A stretch of 64,000 nucleotides of DNA from Fulvivirga sp. (lineage in GTDB: Bacteria > Bacteroidota > Bacteroidia > Cytophagales > Cyclobacteriaceae), in NCBI GenBank assembly GCA_028280565.1, contig JANQLQ010000049.1, forward strand, positions 1 through 64,000. Reading direction: 5' to 3'. Below are positions 54,626 through 64,000 of the stretch, in pieces. The position numbers were made by a program, and so were the translations under genes. Below the pieces are notes generated by a model. The model made no database searches, was not told the origin of the DNA, and worked only from the letters and a program-made list of their open reading frames with translations. Every line of letters starts with the position of its first letter. Positions within the stretch are counted from its first letter, which is position 1.

Positions 54626-55381
54626 ATGAGCAACCAGAAAAATGAAGTCCGTGAATTTTATAATCAATTTGCCTATGATGTCTTGTTAGAAGACCTTAAA
54701 CTACCTAATAGAAGACAGCTAGAAGTAATAAAGTTATGCAAGAACTTTGTTCATAAGAAATCAAGGGTCTTAGAAATTGGCTGCGGTATCGGTATAATAA
54801 CAAAAGCATTGGCCAGCAGTGTTGGTGAGATCAAGGGTTTGGATATTAGTGATAAAAACATTCAAATAGCAAGTAAAATTTCTAGTGCTAAGAACATTTC
54901 ATTTTACTGTATTAACATTATTGAAGATAACTTAGAAAGTTTAAAGAACTATGATTTTGTAATATTGGCTGATGTGATTGAGCATATTCCCCTTGACAGA
55001 CATGAAGAATTATTCGAGAAAATTTGGGATGTCACCAATGAGAATGCATCGGTTATATTAACCTACCCATCTCCTGAATACCAAGTTTTTTTGAGGGAAA
55101 AAAATCCAAGTGCATTGCAGATTATTGATGAAGTTATTCAAGTCAATTCTATTTTGTCTTCAAGTCAAATGAACTTAAGGTACTTTTCTTATAAAAGTGT
55201 TTTTGGGAACCTAAATAACTACTGTCACCTTGTCTTAACAAAGACAACGAAATTCGTTAAAAAAGGAAAAAAGTATTCTTTTTTCAATAAAATTCAATTT
55301 AAGCTTCAATCTATGACTTGGAGAGTCCAGAACCTGCTTGCTTATAGGAAATTGAAAAATCTTAGGTCTAGACAAGCTTAA
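54626..55381 (+). CDS. SAM-dependent methyltransferase
   Basis: A 251-residue class I methyltransferase. Motif I VLEIGCGIGIITKAL is near residue 50, an acidic motif II is in LDISD, and FVILADVIEHIP is typical of methyltransf_11/23-like enzymes in polysaccharide loci. The C-terminal 50 residues are basic and helical, perhaps peripheral-membrane. Likely methylates a sugar or a lipid-linked intermediate; the target is not known. Confidence 0.8.
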   Translation: MSNQKNEVREFYNQFAYDVLLEDLKLPNRRQLEVIKLCKNFVHKKSRVLEIGCGIGIITKALASSVGEIKGLDISDKNIQIASKISSAKNISFYCINIIEDNLESLKNYDFVILADVIEHIPLDRHEELFEKIWDVTNENASVILTYPSPEYQVFLREKNPSALQIIDEVIQVNSILSSSQMNLRYFSYKSVFGNLNNYCHLVLTKTTKFVKKGKKYSFFNKIQFKLQSMTWRVQNLLAYRKLKNLRSRQA

Positions 55382-55436
55382 GCTTCAATTAAAATTGAAT
55401 GTTTGGTAATAAATTCATTCTCCCTTTATAGTAAAT

Positions 55437-56603
55437 ATGCATAAACCAAAAATCGCGGTTTATACGCGGAATTATCTGAATAATTCCATGACTTTTATTT
55501 TTAGACAAATAAAACAAATGGATAGTTCGTATGATATACATGTTTTTACAACAGAGATTCGAAATCTCAATAAGTTTAAACGATCAAACATTCATTGCTT
55601 CAAAAGAAGTTATGTTGAGGAAATCATAAGTAAAATAAAAACCAAATTCTTTGGTAAATATCAAAACTTATCTTTCAGACAGATTAACTCTTTTTCAGCC
55701 CTGATAGACGAGAATAAAATAGAGTTAATTCACGCTCATTTTGGGTATGGAGCCCTACAAATCTATCCTATTGCGAAAAAAAAACATATCCCGTTGTTAG
55801 TCCATTTTCATGGAGTAGATGCTTCACTGATGTTAAAAAAAAAGAATTATGTCGAACAGCTAAGGGAAATGATGAAATATGCTAAAGCAATAGCAGTTTC
55901 TAAACATATTGCTGCGAACCTAATAGATGCAGGCATTCCCGAAGATAGGATTGAGGTTCAATACTTAGGCATACCAATTGAGCTTTTCAAGTATGTCAAG
56001 AGAACTAGCCCTTCCAAATTGATAAAAACTCATCGCAATTTACAGTTTATCCAAGTGTCAAACTTTGTTGAAAAAAAGGGGCATATTTATTCAATCCTTG
56101 CATTTCAAAAATTATTAAACATTTGCCCAGGAGCACATTTAAATTTGATTGGAGAGGGGCCACTTTTGCATTCCTGTAAAAAAGTAGTCCACAAAAATGG
56201 TCTCTCTAATAAGATAAAGTTCCTAGGGGTAAAGAATTCTGAAGAGGTGGCAGAAATAATGAAAAAATCAGACATTTTCCTGCACCATAGTATAACAAGT
56301 AAAAAGGGAGATCAAGAAGGGTTACCTACAGTGCTGATGGAGGCAATGTCAACCGGGATGATAATAATAAGCACATTTCATAGTGGAATCCCTGAACTGG
56401 TAAAAAATGGATTCAATGGATTCTTAGTCAGGGAAAAGGACATAGAGGGATATTTTTTCGCGATGAAAGAAGTTTTACAACTTGGTGATGATAGAATAAA
56501 TCAAAATGCCAGGAAAACAGTTGTGTCTAGCTTCAGATTGGATAAAAATACTGAATATTTAAAGAAAAAATATTCAGATACTATCACTAAAAAACAATTT
56601 TGA
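55437..56603 (+). CDS. GT4-family glycosyltransferase
   Basis: A 388-residue GT-B glycosyltransferase. The N-terminal acceptor domain shows HAHFGYGALQIYPIA and HFHGVDAS; the donor domain shows GEGPLLHSC and the GT4 EX7E motif in QEGLPTVLMEAMSTG. Cytoplasmic or membrane-associated; adds one sugar to the repeat unit. Start is the ATG at 55437. AT-rich like its neighbours. Confidence 0.88.
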   Translation: MHKPKIAVYTRNYLNNSMTFIFRQIKQMDSSYDIHVFTTEIRNLNKFKRSNIHCFKRSYVEEIISKIKTKFFGKYQNLSFRQINSFSALIDENKIELIHAHFGYGALQIYPIAKKKHIPLLVHFHGVDASLMLKKKNYVEQLREMMKYAKAIAVSKHIAANLIDAGIPEDRIEVQYLGIPIELFKYVKRTSPSKLIKTHRNLQFIQVSNFVEKKGHIYSILAFQKLLNICPGAHLNLIGEGPLLHSCKKVVHKNGLSNKIKFLGVKNSEEVAEIMKKSDIFLHHSITSKKGDQEGLPTVLMEAMSTGMIIISTFHSGIPELVKNGFNGFLVREKDIEGYFFAMKEVLQLGDDRINQNARKTVVSSFRLDKNTEYLKKKYSDTITKKQF

Positions 56604-56871
56604 ATTTTTTTCCTGCCTTTCGATAACTTCGTAATAGGTAGTTGTCCAACAGCTTATGTAAACATGCAATATTCACTGTTCAAATGCCCCTGACATTCAT
56701 TGTTGGACTCAATAAGCTTTTCATTCTAGGGGGTAGCCTATTGTCAATAAGATGATATGATGAGTGCCTAAATTTTAAGGATGCAAAAAAGACTTCACTT
56801 CATGCCGTTTAAAACCATATATCAGCATTGATGTATAAAAACAAAAAATACGATGATTGATTGTTGTCCAT

Positions 56872-58293
56872 ATGAACATTAAAAAGCAAGTTTTCTCAGG
56901 GGTCAAATGGACTACAATATCGACCATATTTGTAGCTGTTGCTAATCTTATTAAAATCTCAGTTTTAACCCGTTTTTTAAATGAGTCTGATTTTGGTCTT
57001 ATGGCCATTGTTTCTATAGTCATTGGTTTTGGTGATATGTTCATGGACTTGGGGCTCACTTCAGCCATTTTGTATAAACAAGAAATAAAGAAAAATGAAT
57101 ACTCCAGTCTGTACTGGTTTAATTTGGTTTTTAGCATCCTTGTTTTTCTGGTGATTTGGATATTTACACCCTTTATTTCTTCCTTCTATAATGAACCCGA
57201 ATTAAATCAACTCATTCCTCTTACAGGGGTTAATGTCATTGCATCCGGTCTGGGTAGACAATTCAAGACTATCGATCAAAAAAAAATGAGGTTTCAGTCT
57301 ATTTCAATAATAGAGATTTTGGCAGCCTTAGCTTCATTAGTCTTATCTATCATTTTGGCAATTTTAGGATTTGGCATTTATGCATTGGTCTATTCTGTGA
57401 TATTGCAGCTAAGCGTAAGCAATATTATCTTTTTGCTGAAAGGCACAAAGTTGGAAGGTCTTTTGTTTTACTTTGACTTTCGAGATGTAAAACCATTTCT
57501 GAAAATAGGTATTTATCGTGTCGGTGGACAAATCGTAAACTATTTCAGCCGTGATTTGGACATTCTGATAATAGGTAAACTGTTTGGTACAGAAATATTA
57601 GGAGGATATAGTTTGGCGAAGCAGCTCGTGCGTCGGCCCCTGAGCATAGTGGATTACGTTGTTTCCAGAGTCTCAAACTCAATTTTACCAAAATTCCAAG
57701 ACAACAAAGAAAAATTAGGTGCTCATATTTCTGAAATTTTGACAAAACTGAGCCTGGTAAATGCACTAGTATATGGACTAATAGCTATAGCGGCTTCTAG
57801 TTTGGTACATATTCTTTATGGAAAAGAATACTATAATATTGTCACAATAGTCCAAATATTTGCGCCAATTGTCTTCTTAAGGTCCATGGCCGGACAAGTA
57901 GGAGTCCTTGTCATAGCCAAAGGAAGAACAGATTTAGAGTTTTATTGGAATATCTTGACATTTTTTGTGTATCCCCTTGCCATTTATTTGGGTTCTGCTT
58001 ACCAAATTCAAGGAGTTACTATTGCATTGTTAATTACTCAACTTATTATGATGGTACCGATATGGTATTTTTTTTATAACAAATTAATCGGGTACGAATT
58101 GATTAAATATTTAAGGATAATTTGTAACCCTCTTGTTATTGGCTTTGTTGCTTTTTCCTTTTATAGTTTTGCTGAAGACTATGGTATTTTCATGCAATTT
58201 TTGTCGTCTATTATTTTGTGCTTGATGCTGTTAGCATATGGGTATTACTATGATAATGACGTTTCAATGGTTTTAAAAAAGGTGTTCAAATAA
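56872..58293 (+). CDS. wzx: Wzx-type polysaccharide flippase (MOP family)
   Basis: About 473 residues with 12-14 membrane helices of the polysaccharide-transport (Wzx/RfbX, PF13440-like) family. The start region KQVFSGVKWTTISTI and FGLMAIVSIVIGFGDMFMDLGL are typical. Flips the lipid-linked repeat unit. The track uses a TTG; the ATG at 56872 (MNIKKQ) is preferred. The 268 bases before it hold no gene. The next gene begins 4 bases after it ends. Confidence 0.9.
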   Translation: MNIKKQVFSGVKWTTISTIFVAVANLIKISVLTRFLNESDFGLMAIVSIVIGFGDMFMDLGLTSAILYKQEIKKNEYSSLYWFNLVFSILVFLVIWIFTPFISSFYNEPELNQLIPLTGVNVIASGLGRQFKTIDQKKMRFQSISIIEILAALASLVLSIILAILGFGIYALVYSVILQLSVSNIIFLLKGTKLEGLLFYFDFRDVKPFLKIGIYRVGGQIVNYFSRDLDILIIGKLFGTEILGGYSLAKQLVRRPLSIVDYVVSRVSNSILPKFQDNKEKLGAHISEILTKLSLVNALVYGLIAIAASSLVHILYGKEYYNIVTIVQIFAPIVFLRSMAGQVGVLVIAKGRTDLEFYWNILTFFVYPLAIYLGSAYQIQGVTIALLITQLIMMVPIWYFFYNKLIGYELIKYLRIICNPLVIGFVAFSFYSFAEDYGIFMQFLSSIILCLMLLAYGYYYDNDVSMVLKKVFK

Positions 58294-58297
58294 TACT

Positions 58298-60019
58298 ATG
58301 TCTGGGTTTGTTTTTGTTTATGGTAAATTAAAATACGAGTCATCTTATGATAGCGATGACTTTATCTTAAATGATAAGATTATTGGAGATAATTACGTCA
58401 TTCATCGAAGTACATTGAGCAAATTTATTGAAGATAAAGTTTTCTATAATAGTGAAGGGTATATCGTTGTTATTGAAGGCATAATTGTTAACAAGGCTGA
58501 GCTGTTAGGGAACAGTACAAGTTGGAGCCAAAGAGTTATTGAACTTTATCAATTGCATGGTGACTCGTTTTATAAAGATTTTAGGGGATCTTTTTCTGGA
58601 TTGATTTATGACAAAAAACAAGAAAAGTGGATAATATTCTCTGACCAAATTGGCAGTAAGCACATTTATTATTCTAAGATGAGTGGTGAAAGATACATTT
58701 TTGCCTCAAATATTAGCGAGGTATATCGAGTGTTAGATTTAAACAATGTTACAAATTCATTAGATACAAATGCTGCTTATATGTTACTGTCCTATGGTTA
58801 TATGCTGGGGGATCGCACATTGTCAACTACCATTAAAAGGGTTGAGCCTGGGAGCTATCTTAAAATTCAAAGGGACCAACTTTCTAAACATGAATACTTC
58901 AGGTTTACTAATATCCCAGACAGCAGATTGACAGAGGATGATATTATTGAACAAGCAGATTTCCTTTTCCAACAAGCCATAAGGAGACAGTTTGAAAAAG
59001 ATTTAGAGTATGGATACAAGCACTTCGTTTCTTTAAGTGGGGGGTTGGATTCAAGAATGACCTCTTACGTAGGAAATAAACTAGGTTATAAGAACCAGTT
59101 AAATTTTACATTTTCTCAAACTAATTATCTCGATGAGACTATTCCGAAAAAGATTGCCGAGGATTTGAGACATGAGTGGATTTTTAAATCATTGGATAAC
59201 GGGCTTTTTTTGCTAGATGTGGACTACATTACATCAATCACAGGAGGAAATGTATTGTATTATAGCCTAGCTCATATCATGAGTTTGTATAAGTATACTG
59301 ATTTTACTCTTTTAGGAATTGTACACTCTGGACAATTAGGGGATGTAATTTTAGGTACGTACAGCACTAACCCTTACCACATAAACGATTTTGACCCTGG
59401 CAGCGGCGCCTTTTCAAACAAATATTTGGATCAGATAGAATTTTCGGACCTTAACATGTCTTATGAAAATGAGGAAATGTTTAAGATGTATTCTAGGGGA
59501 TTTAATGGGATCAATTCTAGCGCACTTGCTACCCATCAATTCACCGAAACACTTTCCCCATTTTGCGATGTAGACTTTATGGATTTTGTTCTTAAAATCC
59601 CATTAAAGCTTCGATTCAACCATTATATTTATATTAAACTGATACGTAAGAAGTATCCAAAACTTGCTGGTTATATATGGGAAAGAACAAAGCGAAGGCC
59701 AACAAAAGTGCCACATAAAATAAGCTTTAAAGGAAAATACATAACGCTACAGGATCTTCCGGTTAAGTTATTGGAAAAAGTAAAACTGAGGAAATCACCT
59801 ATGCTTACAAAAAAGCATATGAACCCCTTCGGTTATTGGTATAAAACCAATGAAGAATTAAGACTCTACTTTGATCAATACTTAAAAGATAGCATAGATG
59901 TTCTAGATAGTAACCCTGCCCTAAAGCAAGACTGTTATCGACTTTATTCGAACGGAAATGCCAGGGAGAAAATTCAAGTGATATCACTTCTTTCCGCTGT
60001 TGATAGGTTCTTTAAATAG
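58298..60019 (+). CDS. Asparagine-synthase-like amidotransferase lacking the glutaminase Cys
   Basis: A 573-residue protein with the two-domain layout of AsnB: an N-terminal Ntn-hydrolase-like domain (1-200) and a C-terminal ATP-pyrophosphatase domain with PP-loop LSGGLDSR near 246. The N-terminus is MSGFVFVYG: the essential Cys2 of glutamine-dependent enzymes is Ser, so glutamine hydrolysis is not expected. In polysaccharide loci such proteins amidate uronic acids or act in other ATP-dependent condensations. That would fit the uronate-making genes upstream, but this is inference. Confidence 0.78.
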   Translation: MSGFVFVYGKLKYESSYDSDDFILNDKIIGDNYVIHRSTLSKFIEDKVFYNSEGYIVVIEGIIVNKAELLGNSTSWSQRVIELYQLHGDSFYKDFRGSFSGLIYDKKQEKWIIFSDQIGSKHIYYSKMSGERYIFASNISEVYRVLDLNNVTNSLDTNAAYMLLSYGYMLGDRTLSTTIKRVEPGSYLKIQRDQLSKHEYFRFTNIPDSRLTEDDIIEQADFLFQQAIRRQFEKDLEYGYKHFVSLSGGLDSRMTSYVGNKLGYKNQLNFTFSQTNYLDETIPKKIAEDLRHEWIFKSLDNGLFLLDVDYITSITGGNVLYYSLAHIMSLYKYTDFTLLGIVHSGQLGDVILGTYSTNPYHINDFDPGSGAFSNKYLDQIEFSDLNMSYENEEMFKMYSRGFNGINSSALATHQFTETLSPFCDVDFMDFVLKIPLKLRFNHYIYIKLIRKKYPKLAGYIWERTKRRPTKVPHKISFKGKYITLQDLPVKLLEKVKLRKSPMLTKKHMNPFGYWYKTNEELRLYFDQYLKDSIDVLDSNPALKQDCYRLYSNGNAREKIQVISLLSAVDRFFK

Positions 60020-60075
60020 ATAAGTTTCCGTTGCTGAAGTACTTTGAGTAATCGTAGGATTGAATAGTTAACATC

Positions 60076-61317
60076 ATGATTTCGACTTTTGTATTTTCAA
60101 TTCTTAGCCTCTACTATTTCTCTCTAGGCTTACTACCTTTTATACCCAAGTATCGCTTGATGTCCATAAAGCTTTTTTTGATATCTCTTTTTACTGTGCC
60201 GACCGGTTCCTTTCTAGTCAAGTTTTACTTTATCAACCAGGTGTATGCCTGGTATTTTTATTTGTTCGGTACCACGTTGGTTTATTTCTTTCAAATTCTA
60301 AAAAACAAGAAAATAAATCGATTTGCCGCTAATAGCACTATTGGTTTTGTCCTCTTCTTAGTGCTATCTCTTATTTATACTGGTTTAGTTAATAATAAGG
60401 ATGCTATTCACATACTTATAGACCTTAAGACAGCTTTATTGATCCTATTTGGGATTATTATTTCGGTTCAGTACAAGGGAATGCTGAATGACTTTTTTGA
60501 AAATAAAATGTGGAAGAGGGCACTTCTTTTCAACTTCCTATTAGACTCTCTCTTTTTCTTCTTGAATTACAGTTTTAGCATTTCATATATACTAACGAAT
60601 GATGAACATTATTTAATAAATAATGTCGCCAGGTATGCAGATTTGAGCTTACCTTTTTTGGTTTTGTATATCATGTATAAGTATACAAAAAGTCAGTCTT
60701 ATAAGCTGTCCGAGCTAATATATGTGATTTTGCCTATAATATATTCTGGTAACAGGACTCTCTTAATGGCGGTTGTTCTTATCTTTATTCTATACATTTT
60801 TCGGCTCAGGATTACCAAGATGATCTACTATGGTGTGGCAATAGTTGTGGTTCTCACTTTGGTCGGTTACGCAGTCCTTGTGGCTGAAAATGACTCCATA
60901 TTAGGCAGGACAAAGATTTTATACAAACCCGACGAGGTTTTTAAAAAGATCTCTAAGCGCTATGAGCCGTTTATGTTAGAAGTTGAGACATGGGAAAACC
61001 CAATGTATTGGATTTTTGGCAAAGGAATTGGCCAGTCTTTCTATATACCATGGTTTGAATACAGGAAAAATATAAGTAATTACAATCCATACCTTGACAA
61101 TATATACTTATCTCTATATGTTAAAATGGGCCTATTAAGCCTAATGGTATATTTTTTCTTATTGCTTTATTTTAATTATTTGTCAAACAATACGACCTAC
61201 GTTACTATACTAATGCTGTACCTACTTTTTATGGGAATCACAACAGCTTTTGTTTACCAATCTTACTTTTTTATTTTTTTGCTATCACCCATCCTCTTCT
61301 TTAGAGTTTCGAAATGA
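60076..61317 (+). CDS. wzy: Wzy-like polysaccharide polymerase
   Basis: A 413-residue polytopic protein with about 11 hydrophobic helices and one large loop (about 290-345) containing YEPFMLEVETWEN and GKGIGQSF. This is the usual Wzy arrangement, in which the loop takes part in polymerising repeat units. Wzy proteins are poorly conserved in sequence, so the call rests on topology and position between Wzx/amidotransferase and glycosyltransferase genes. The 135-base gap after it holds no gene. Confidence 0.68.
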   Translation: MISTFVFSILSLYYFSLGLLPFIPKYRLMSIKLFLISLFTVPTGSFLVKFYFINQVYAWYFYLFGTTLVYFFQILKNKKINRFAANSTIGFVLFLVLSLIYTGLVNNKDAIHILIDLKTALLILFGIIISVQYKGMLNDFFENKMWKRALLFNFLLDSLFFFLNYSFSISYILTNDEHYLINNVARYADLSLPFLVLYIMYKYTKSQSYKLSELIYVILPIIYSGNRTLLMAVVLIFILYIFRLRITKMIYYGVAIVVVLTLVGYAVLVAENDSILGRTKILYKPDEVFKKISKRYEPFMLEVETWENPMYWIFGKGIGQSFYIPWFEYRKNISNYNPYLDNIYLSLYVKMGLLSLMVYFFLLLYFNYLSNNTTYVTILMLYLLFMGITTAFVYQSYFFIFLLSPILFFRVSK

Positions 61318-61452
61318 AAATCAAAATTTATCATTGCTATACTATATTCAAGACTTCCCAAGATTATGTCTGCAACAGGAATGTCTGCAGATCGAAAGGT
61401 GGCTATTAAAGACTTAAATTACCCAATTAACGTATAAATTTGTTGTAAAATC

Positions 61453-62682
61453 GTGAATATAAAAGTTCTTCATATATTTTATAATTCATACCCTAATATC
61501 AGTGGTGCCAGTACACGAAATAGGGATATTGTAGAGAGTCAAATATCAACCAGGGAGCTACTGCCTATTGCAATAACAGCACCCTTTCAAAAACCTTTAA
61601 GTAGAAGAGTAGAAAGGATAAATGGAGTAACCCACATAAGAACAACAAGTCTTAAGGGTAACTTGGGAATTTCTGAAAATAAATCATCTCTATTTATTAA
61701 GGCAAGAAAAGTGTTATCGCTTTTATGTTTTTTATGGAAAACGATCAGTATTGCAAGAAAAGTCAAACCGGATATTATTCATTCTCATTCTATTTTTTTT
61801 TGCGGCCTTACAGGTTTTTTTACGGCACGTATATTAAGACTACCCTGTTTATATGAAGTAAGGTCGCTCTGGGAAGAAAGGGGCTATGCTAAGAATAGAT
61901 CAATGATTGGTCGATTACAATATAAACTAATACTCTTTCTTGAGAATTTTTCGATCAAGTCATCGGACCTTTTGGTAGTAATAAATAAAAATCTAAAGCA
62001 CGAAATATTAAGTAGATCAATAATTGATAAGAAAAAAGTACATGTTGTTAATAACGCAGTGAATCTTGATAAGATCCATAAAGGAATTCCGCAAAACGCA
62101 TTTTTATCTAAGGGTTTTGAAAATTTAACCTTTGGATATATAGGTACTGTTGCACCCATAGAAGGGCTTTTATATTTGCTTCAAGCGTTCAAAGAATTGA
62201 GTTACAACGGTATTACGAATGAGTTGTTAATCTATGGAAATGGAAAGGAAACAAGTAAATTAGAGCAATTCCTTGATAATAACTCTTTGCCTAATGTCAA
62301 ATTGATGGGAGCGATTGCCCCAAATAATATTTGGCAAGCATACGAAAAAATTGATGTTATTATTAACCCTCGAGTGAGTGAAAAGATAACAAATCAGGTA
62401 ACACCACTAAAGACATTGGAGGCGATGGCATACCGAAAGTTAGTTTTGGTAAGTAATGTAGGAGGACTTTTGGAATTGGTTGAGCATATGAAAACAGGCA
62501 TTGTATTCAAATCGGACTCTGTGAGCAGTATAGTTCAGGCCATAAAAGAGATCAAAAAACTAGACAACAAGGTTTTACAACAAATAATCACGACTGCACG
62601 GTTATATATTCAAGAAAAAAGGAGTTGGAATAGAAATGCCGAAACGTACCTAGAACTCTATAAAAGTCTTGTAAATGATTAA
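61453..62682 (+). CDS. GT4-family glycosyltransferase
   Basis: A 409-residue GT-B enzyme. The N-terminal part has the acceptor-loop SGASTRNRDIVE and HSHSIFFCGLTGFF; the donor part has GYIGTVAPIEGL, GNGKETSKLE and an E-containing region TPLKTLEAMAYRKLVLVSN, the GT4 EX7E neighbourhood. Start is GTG at 61453; no better ATG is near. It overlaps the next gene by 8 bases. Confidence 0.85.
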   Translation: MNIKVLHIFYNSYPNISGASTRNRDIVESQISTRELLPIAITAPFQKPLSRRVERINGVTHIRTTSLKGNLGISENKSSLFIKARKVLSLLCFLWKTISIARKVKPDIIHSHSIFFCGLTGFFTARILRLPCLYEVRSLWEERGYAKNRSMIGRLQYKLILFLENFSIKSSDLLVVINKNLKHEILSRSIIDKKKVHVVNNAVNLDKIHKGIPQNAFLSKGFENLTFGYIGTVAPIEGLLYLLQAFKELSYNGITNELLIYGNGKETSKLEQFLDNNSLPNVKLMGAIAPNNIWQAYEKIDVIINPRVSEKITNQVTPLKTLEAMAYRKLVLVSNVGGLLELVEHMKTGIVFKSDSVSSIVQAIKEIKKLDNKVLQQIITTARLYIQEKRSWNRNAETYLELYKSLVND

Positions 62683-63943
62683 GATTGAGTCATTAGACAC
62701 CAGTGTAATTCTTAAATACGGACTGTTGATGTTGTTAATATTGCTTCCGTACCACTATAGATATGCTAGTATTACCATAGTAATAATGTCATTCGGGTGG
62801 CTGTTATATCTTTTTTGCGACAATGAATCAGGTAGAACATGGATTCGGATTACCACATTTTTACTACCAGCGATATTTTTATTATATATACTTTCTGCAT
62901 TCTACTCAAGTGATTTAGAAAAAAGCTTATTCCTACTTGAAAAAAGTCTATCATTTATTATTTTTCCTGTAATTTTCTTATCAATATCGCCATATTTTCC
63001 TGATAAATATTATTTCGTTGTAAAGCAAATATTTATTGGATCAGTTTTAGTTGCAATTCTATTTTGTTGGTCAGCAACTGCTTATGACATGTATGAAGAT
63101 GGTGCCTCCTTTAAGCACCTATTTCATTTTAAATATTCATATAGAAATCTTCATAAATACCTAACTATATCAGGCATTCATTTCGCATTATTTATTATTA
63201 CAGGTATAATTTTTTGTCTTGACAATCTTTTGTCTAGGACGATAATAAAACCGCTGAATCCCAATATCTTGTTAACTTTGGTGTTCACCATGTTTCTTTT
63301 ACACCTTGGGTCAAGAATGTCATTGGTAATTCTAATTTTCGTGTTTATCCTGTTTTTTACAATAAAATTCTATCAAACTAAATCCATAAAGATAATTATT
63401 GTATTCATAATGTTATTGACAATTATAGTAATCTCGGCAGTGAATATGCCATATCTAAAAATTAGGATTTTGGAATATGGATTGTCATTTGACGATAAAA
63501 AAATCACATTAATTGAAAAAAGGATTCCACGTTGGAATGCTGCGTTGGATGTAATTCGTGAGAACTGGATTATTGGGGTAGGGTCTGGAGATACTCAAGA
63601 AGAGCTTTTGAAGGCATATGATACATACAGCCTAGAAGATGCCAAAGCGGGAAAGCTAAATGCTCATAACCAATATATTCAAATGGCTCTAATGAGTGGT
63701 GTTGTAGGTTTGCTTATTTTTGTTCTTGTTTTGGGCTGGCAAGTATATTTATCTATAAAGTACAAAAGTTTCACTTGGTTGGCTTTTATATTATGTGTAA
63801 TTATGGCCTCAATGACAGAATCCTTGTTGCATAGGCAAAAAAGTATAATTCTATTTTCACTTTTTACATGCATGTTTATAAAATTTTATGAAAGAGAGAA
63901 AAGAAGTGGTGGCTTTGGTGTATGGATTCGGGGATCACAATGA
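62675..63943 (+). CDS. O-antigen ligase-like membrane protein
   Basis: A 422-residue polytopic protein of the Wzy_C/O-antigen ligase family (PF04932). The conserved features are HLGSRMSLVILIF in a helix and, in the periplasmic loop, GVGSGDTQEELL followed by LNAHNQYIQMALMSGVVGLL, with the His used by WaaL-type enzymes. It either ligates the chain to a lipid acceptor or is a second polymerase. It overlaps the preceding glycosyltransferase gene by 8 bases. The locus continues past the window edge. Confidence 0.75.
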   Translation: MIKIESLDTSVILKYGLLMLLILLPYHYRYASITIVIMSFGWLLYLFCDNESGRTWIRITTFLLPAIFLLYILSAFYSSDLEKSLFLLEKSLSFIIFPVIFLSISPYFPDKYYFVVKQIFIGSVLVAILFCWSATAYDMYEDGASFKHLFHFKYSYRNLHKYLTISGIHFALFIITGIIFCLDNLLSRTIIKPLNPNILLTLVFTMFLLHLGSRMSLVILIFVFILFFTIKFYQTKSIKIIIVFIMLLTIIVISAVNMPYLKIRILEYGLSFDDKKITLIEKRIPRWNAALDVIRENWIIGVGSGDTQEELLKAYDTYSLEDAKAGKLNAHNQYIQMALMSGVVGLLIFVLVLGWQVYLSIKYKSFTWLAFILCVIMASMTESLLHRQKSIILFSLFTCMFIKFYEREKRSGGFGVWIRGSQ

Positions 63944-64000
63944 ACAAATGTGCAGATCTGGAAGAATTGTGACATAAAATAGAATGTATTTGTTATGACT

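Overview
The window looks like a chromosomal segment of a Bacteroidota member, most probably a marine-type Cytophagales. Support: a SusC/SusD pair, a C-terminal type IX secretion (T9SS) sorting domain, the Bacteroidota -7 promoter element TAnnTTTG, few Shine-Dalgarno sequences, several TTG starts, a ccmBCDEF operon with a CxxxY-type CcmE, and secreted 'VGIGT' fibre-like proteins of a kind common in this phylum. No rRNA, tRNA, CRISPR array or intact insertion sequence was recognised.

Region 1 (1-12.5 kb): a two-copy intergenic repeat, a maltose phosphorylase/beta-phosphoglucomutase operon (mapA-pgmB), a small membrane protein, a PAS/GAF sensor without a visible output domain, a secreted alpha/beta hydrolase, and a SusC-SusD outer-membrane uptake pair. 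Region 2 (12.5-22.9 kb): housekeeping genes for a DMT exporter, DusB, a CPBP protease, CdsA, glutamate dehydrogenase, phosphatidylserine decarboxylase, free-methionine sulfoxide reductase, RibD, PrmC, a thiamine pyrophosphokinase-like protein, a CDGSH protein and a DUF2520 protein. Region 3 (23-27.6 kb): cytochrome c maturation genes ccmB-C-D-E-F, with no ccmA in view.

Region 4 (27.6-64 kb, running off the right edge): a large surface-polysaccharide locus. It holds a Wzz-type chain-length protein (divergent), UDP-sugar epimerase and dehydrogenase, galE, the dTDP-rhamnose set rfbACDB, the GDP-fucose pair gmd-fcl, a methyltransferase, two GT4 glycosyltransferases, a Wzx flippase, an asparagine-synthase-like amidotransferase, a Wzy-like polymerase and an O-antigen-ligase-like protein. 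The sugar-nucleotide genes (28.5-35.7 kb) and the assembly genes (52.3-64 kb) are separated by about 16 kb of accessory DNA.

That accessory insert has two parts. From 35.7 to 45.8 kb there are secreted proteins of unknown role (an ARPP-1/DUF6569 protein, two beta-propeller-like proteins, a transglutaminase-like protein, a duplicated-module protein) interspersed with decayed reading frames. From 45.8 to 52.1 kb there is a run of five tandem paralogous secreted VGIGT proteins sharing a conserved C-terminal module, followed by a fibronectin-III/T9SS protein. This fibre-like array is the best candidate for an undescribed system. A plausible but unproven reading is that the locus makes a rhamnose/fucose/uronate-containing polysaccharide together with a set of protein fibres displayed on the same surface.
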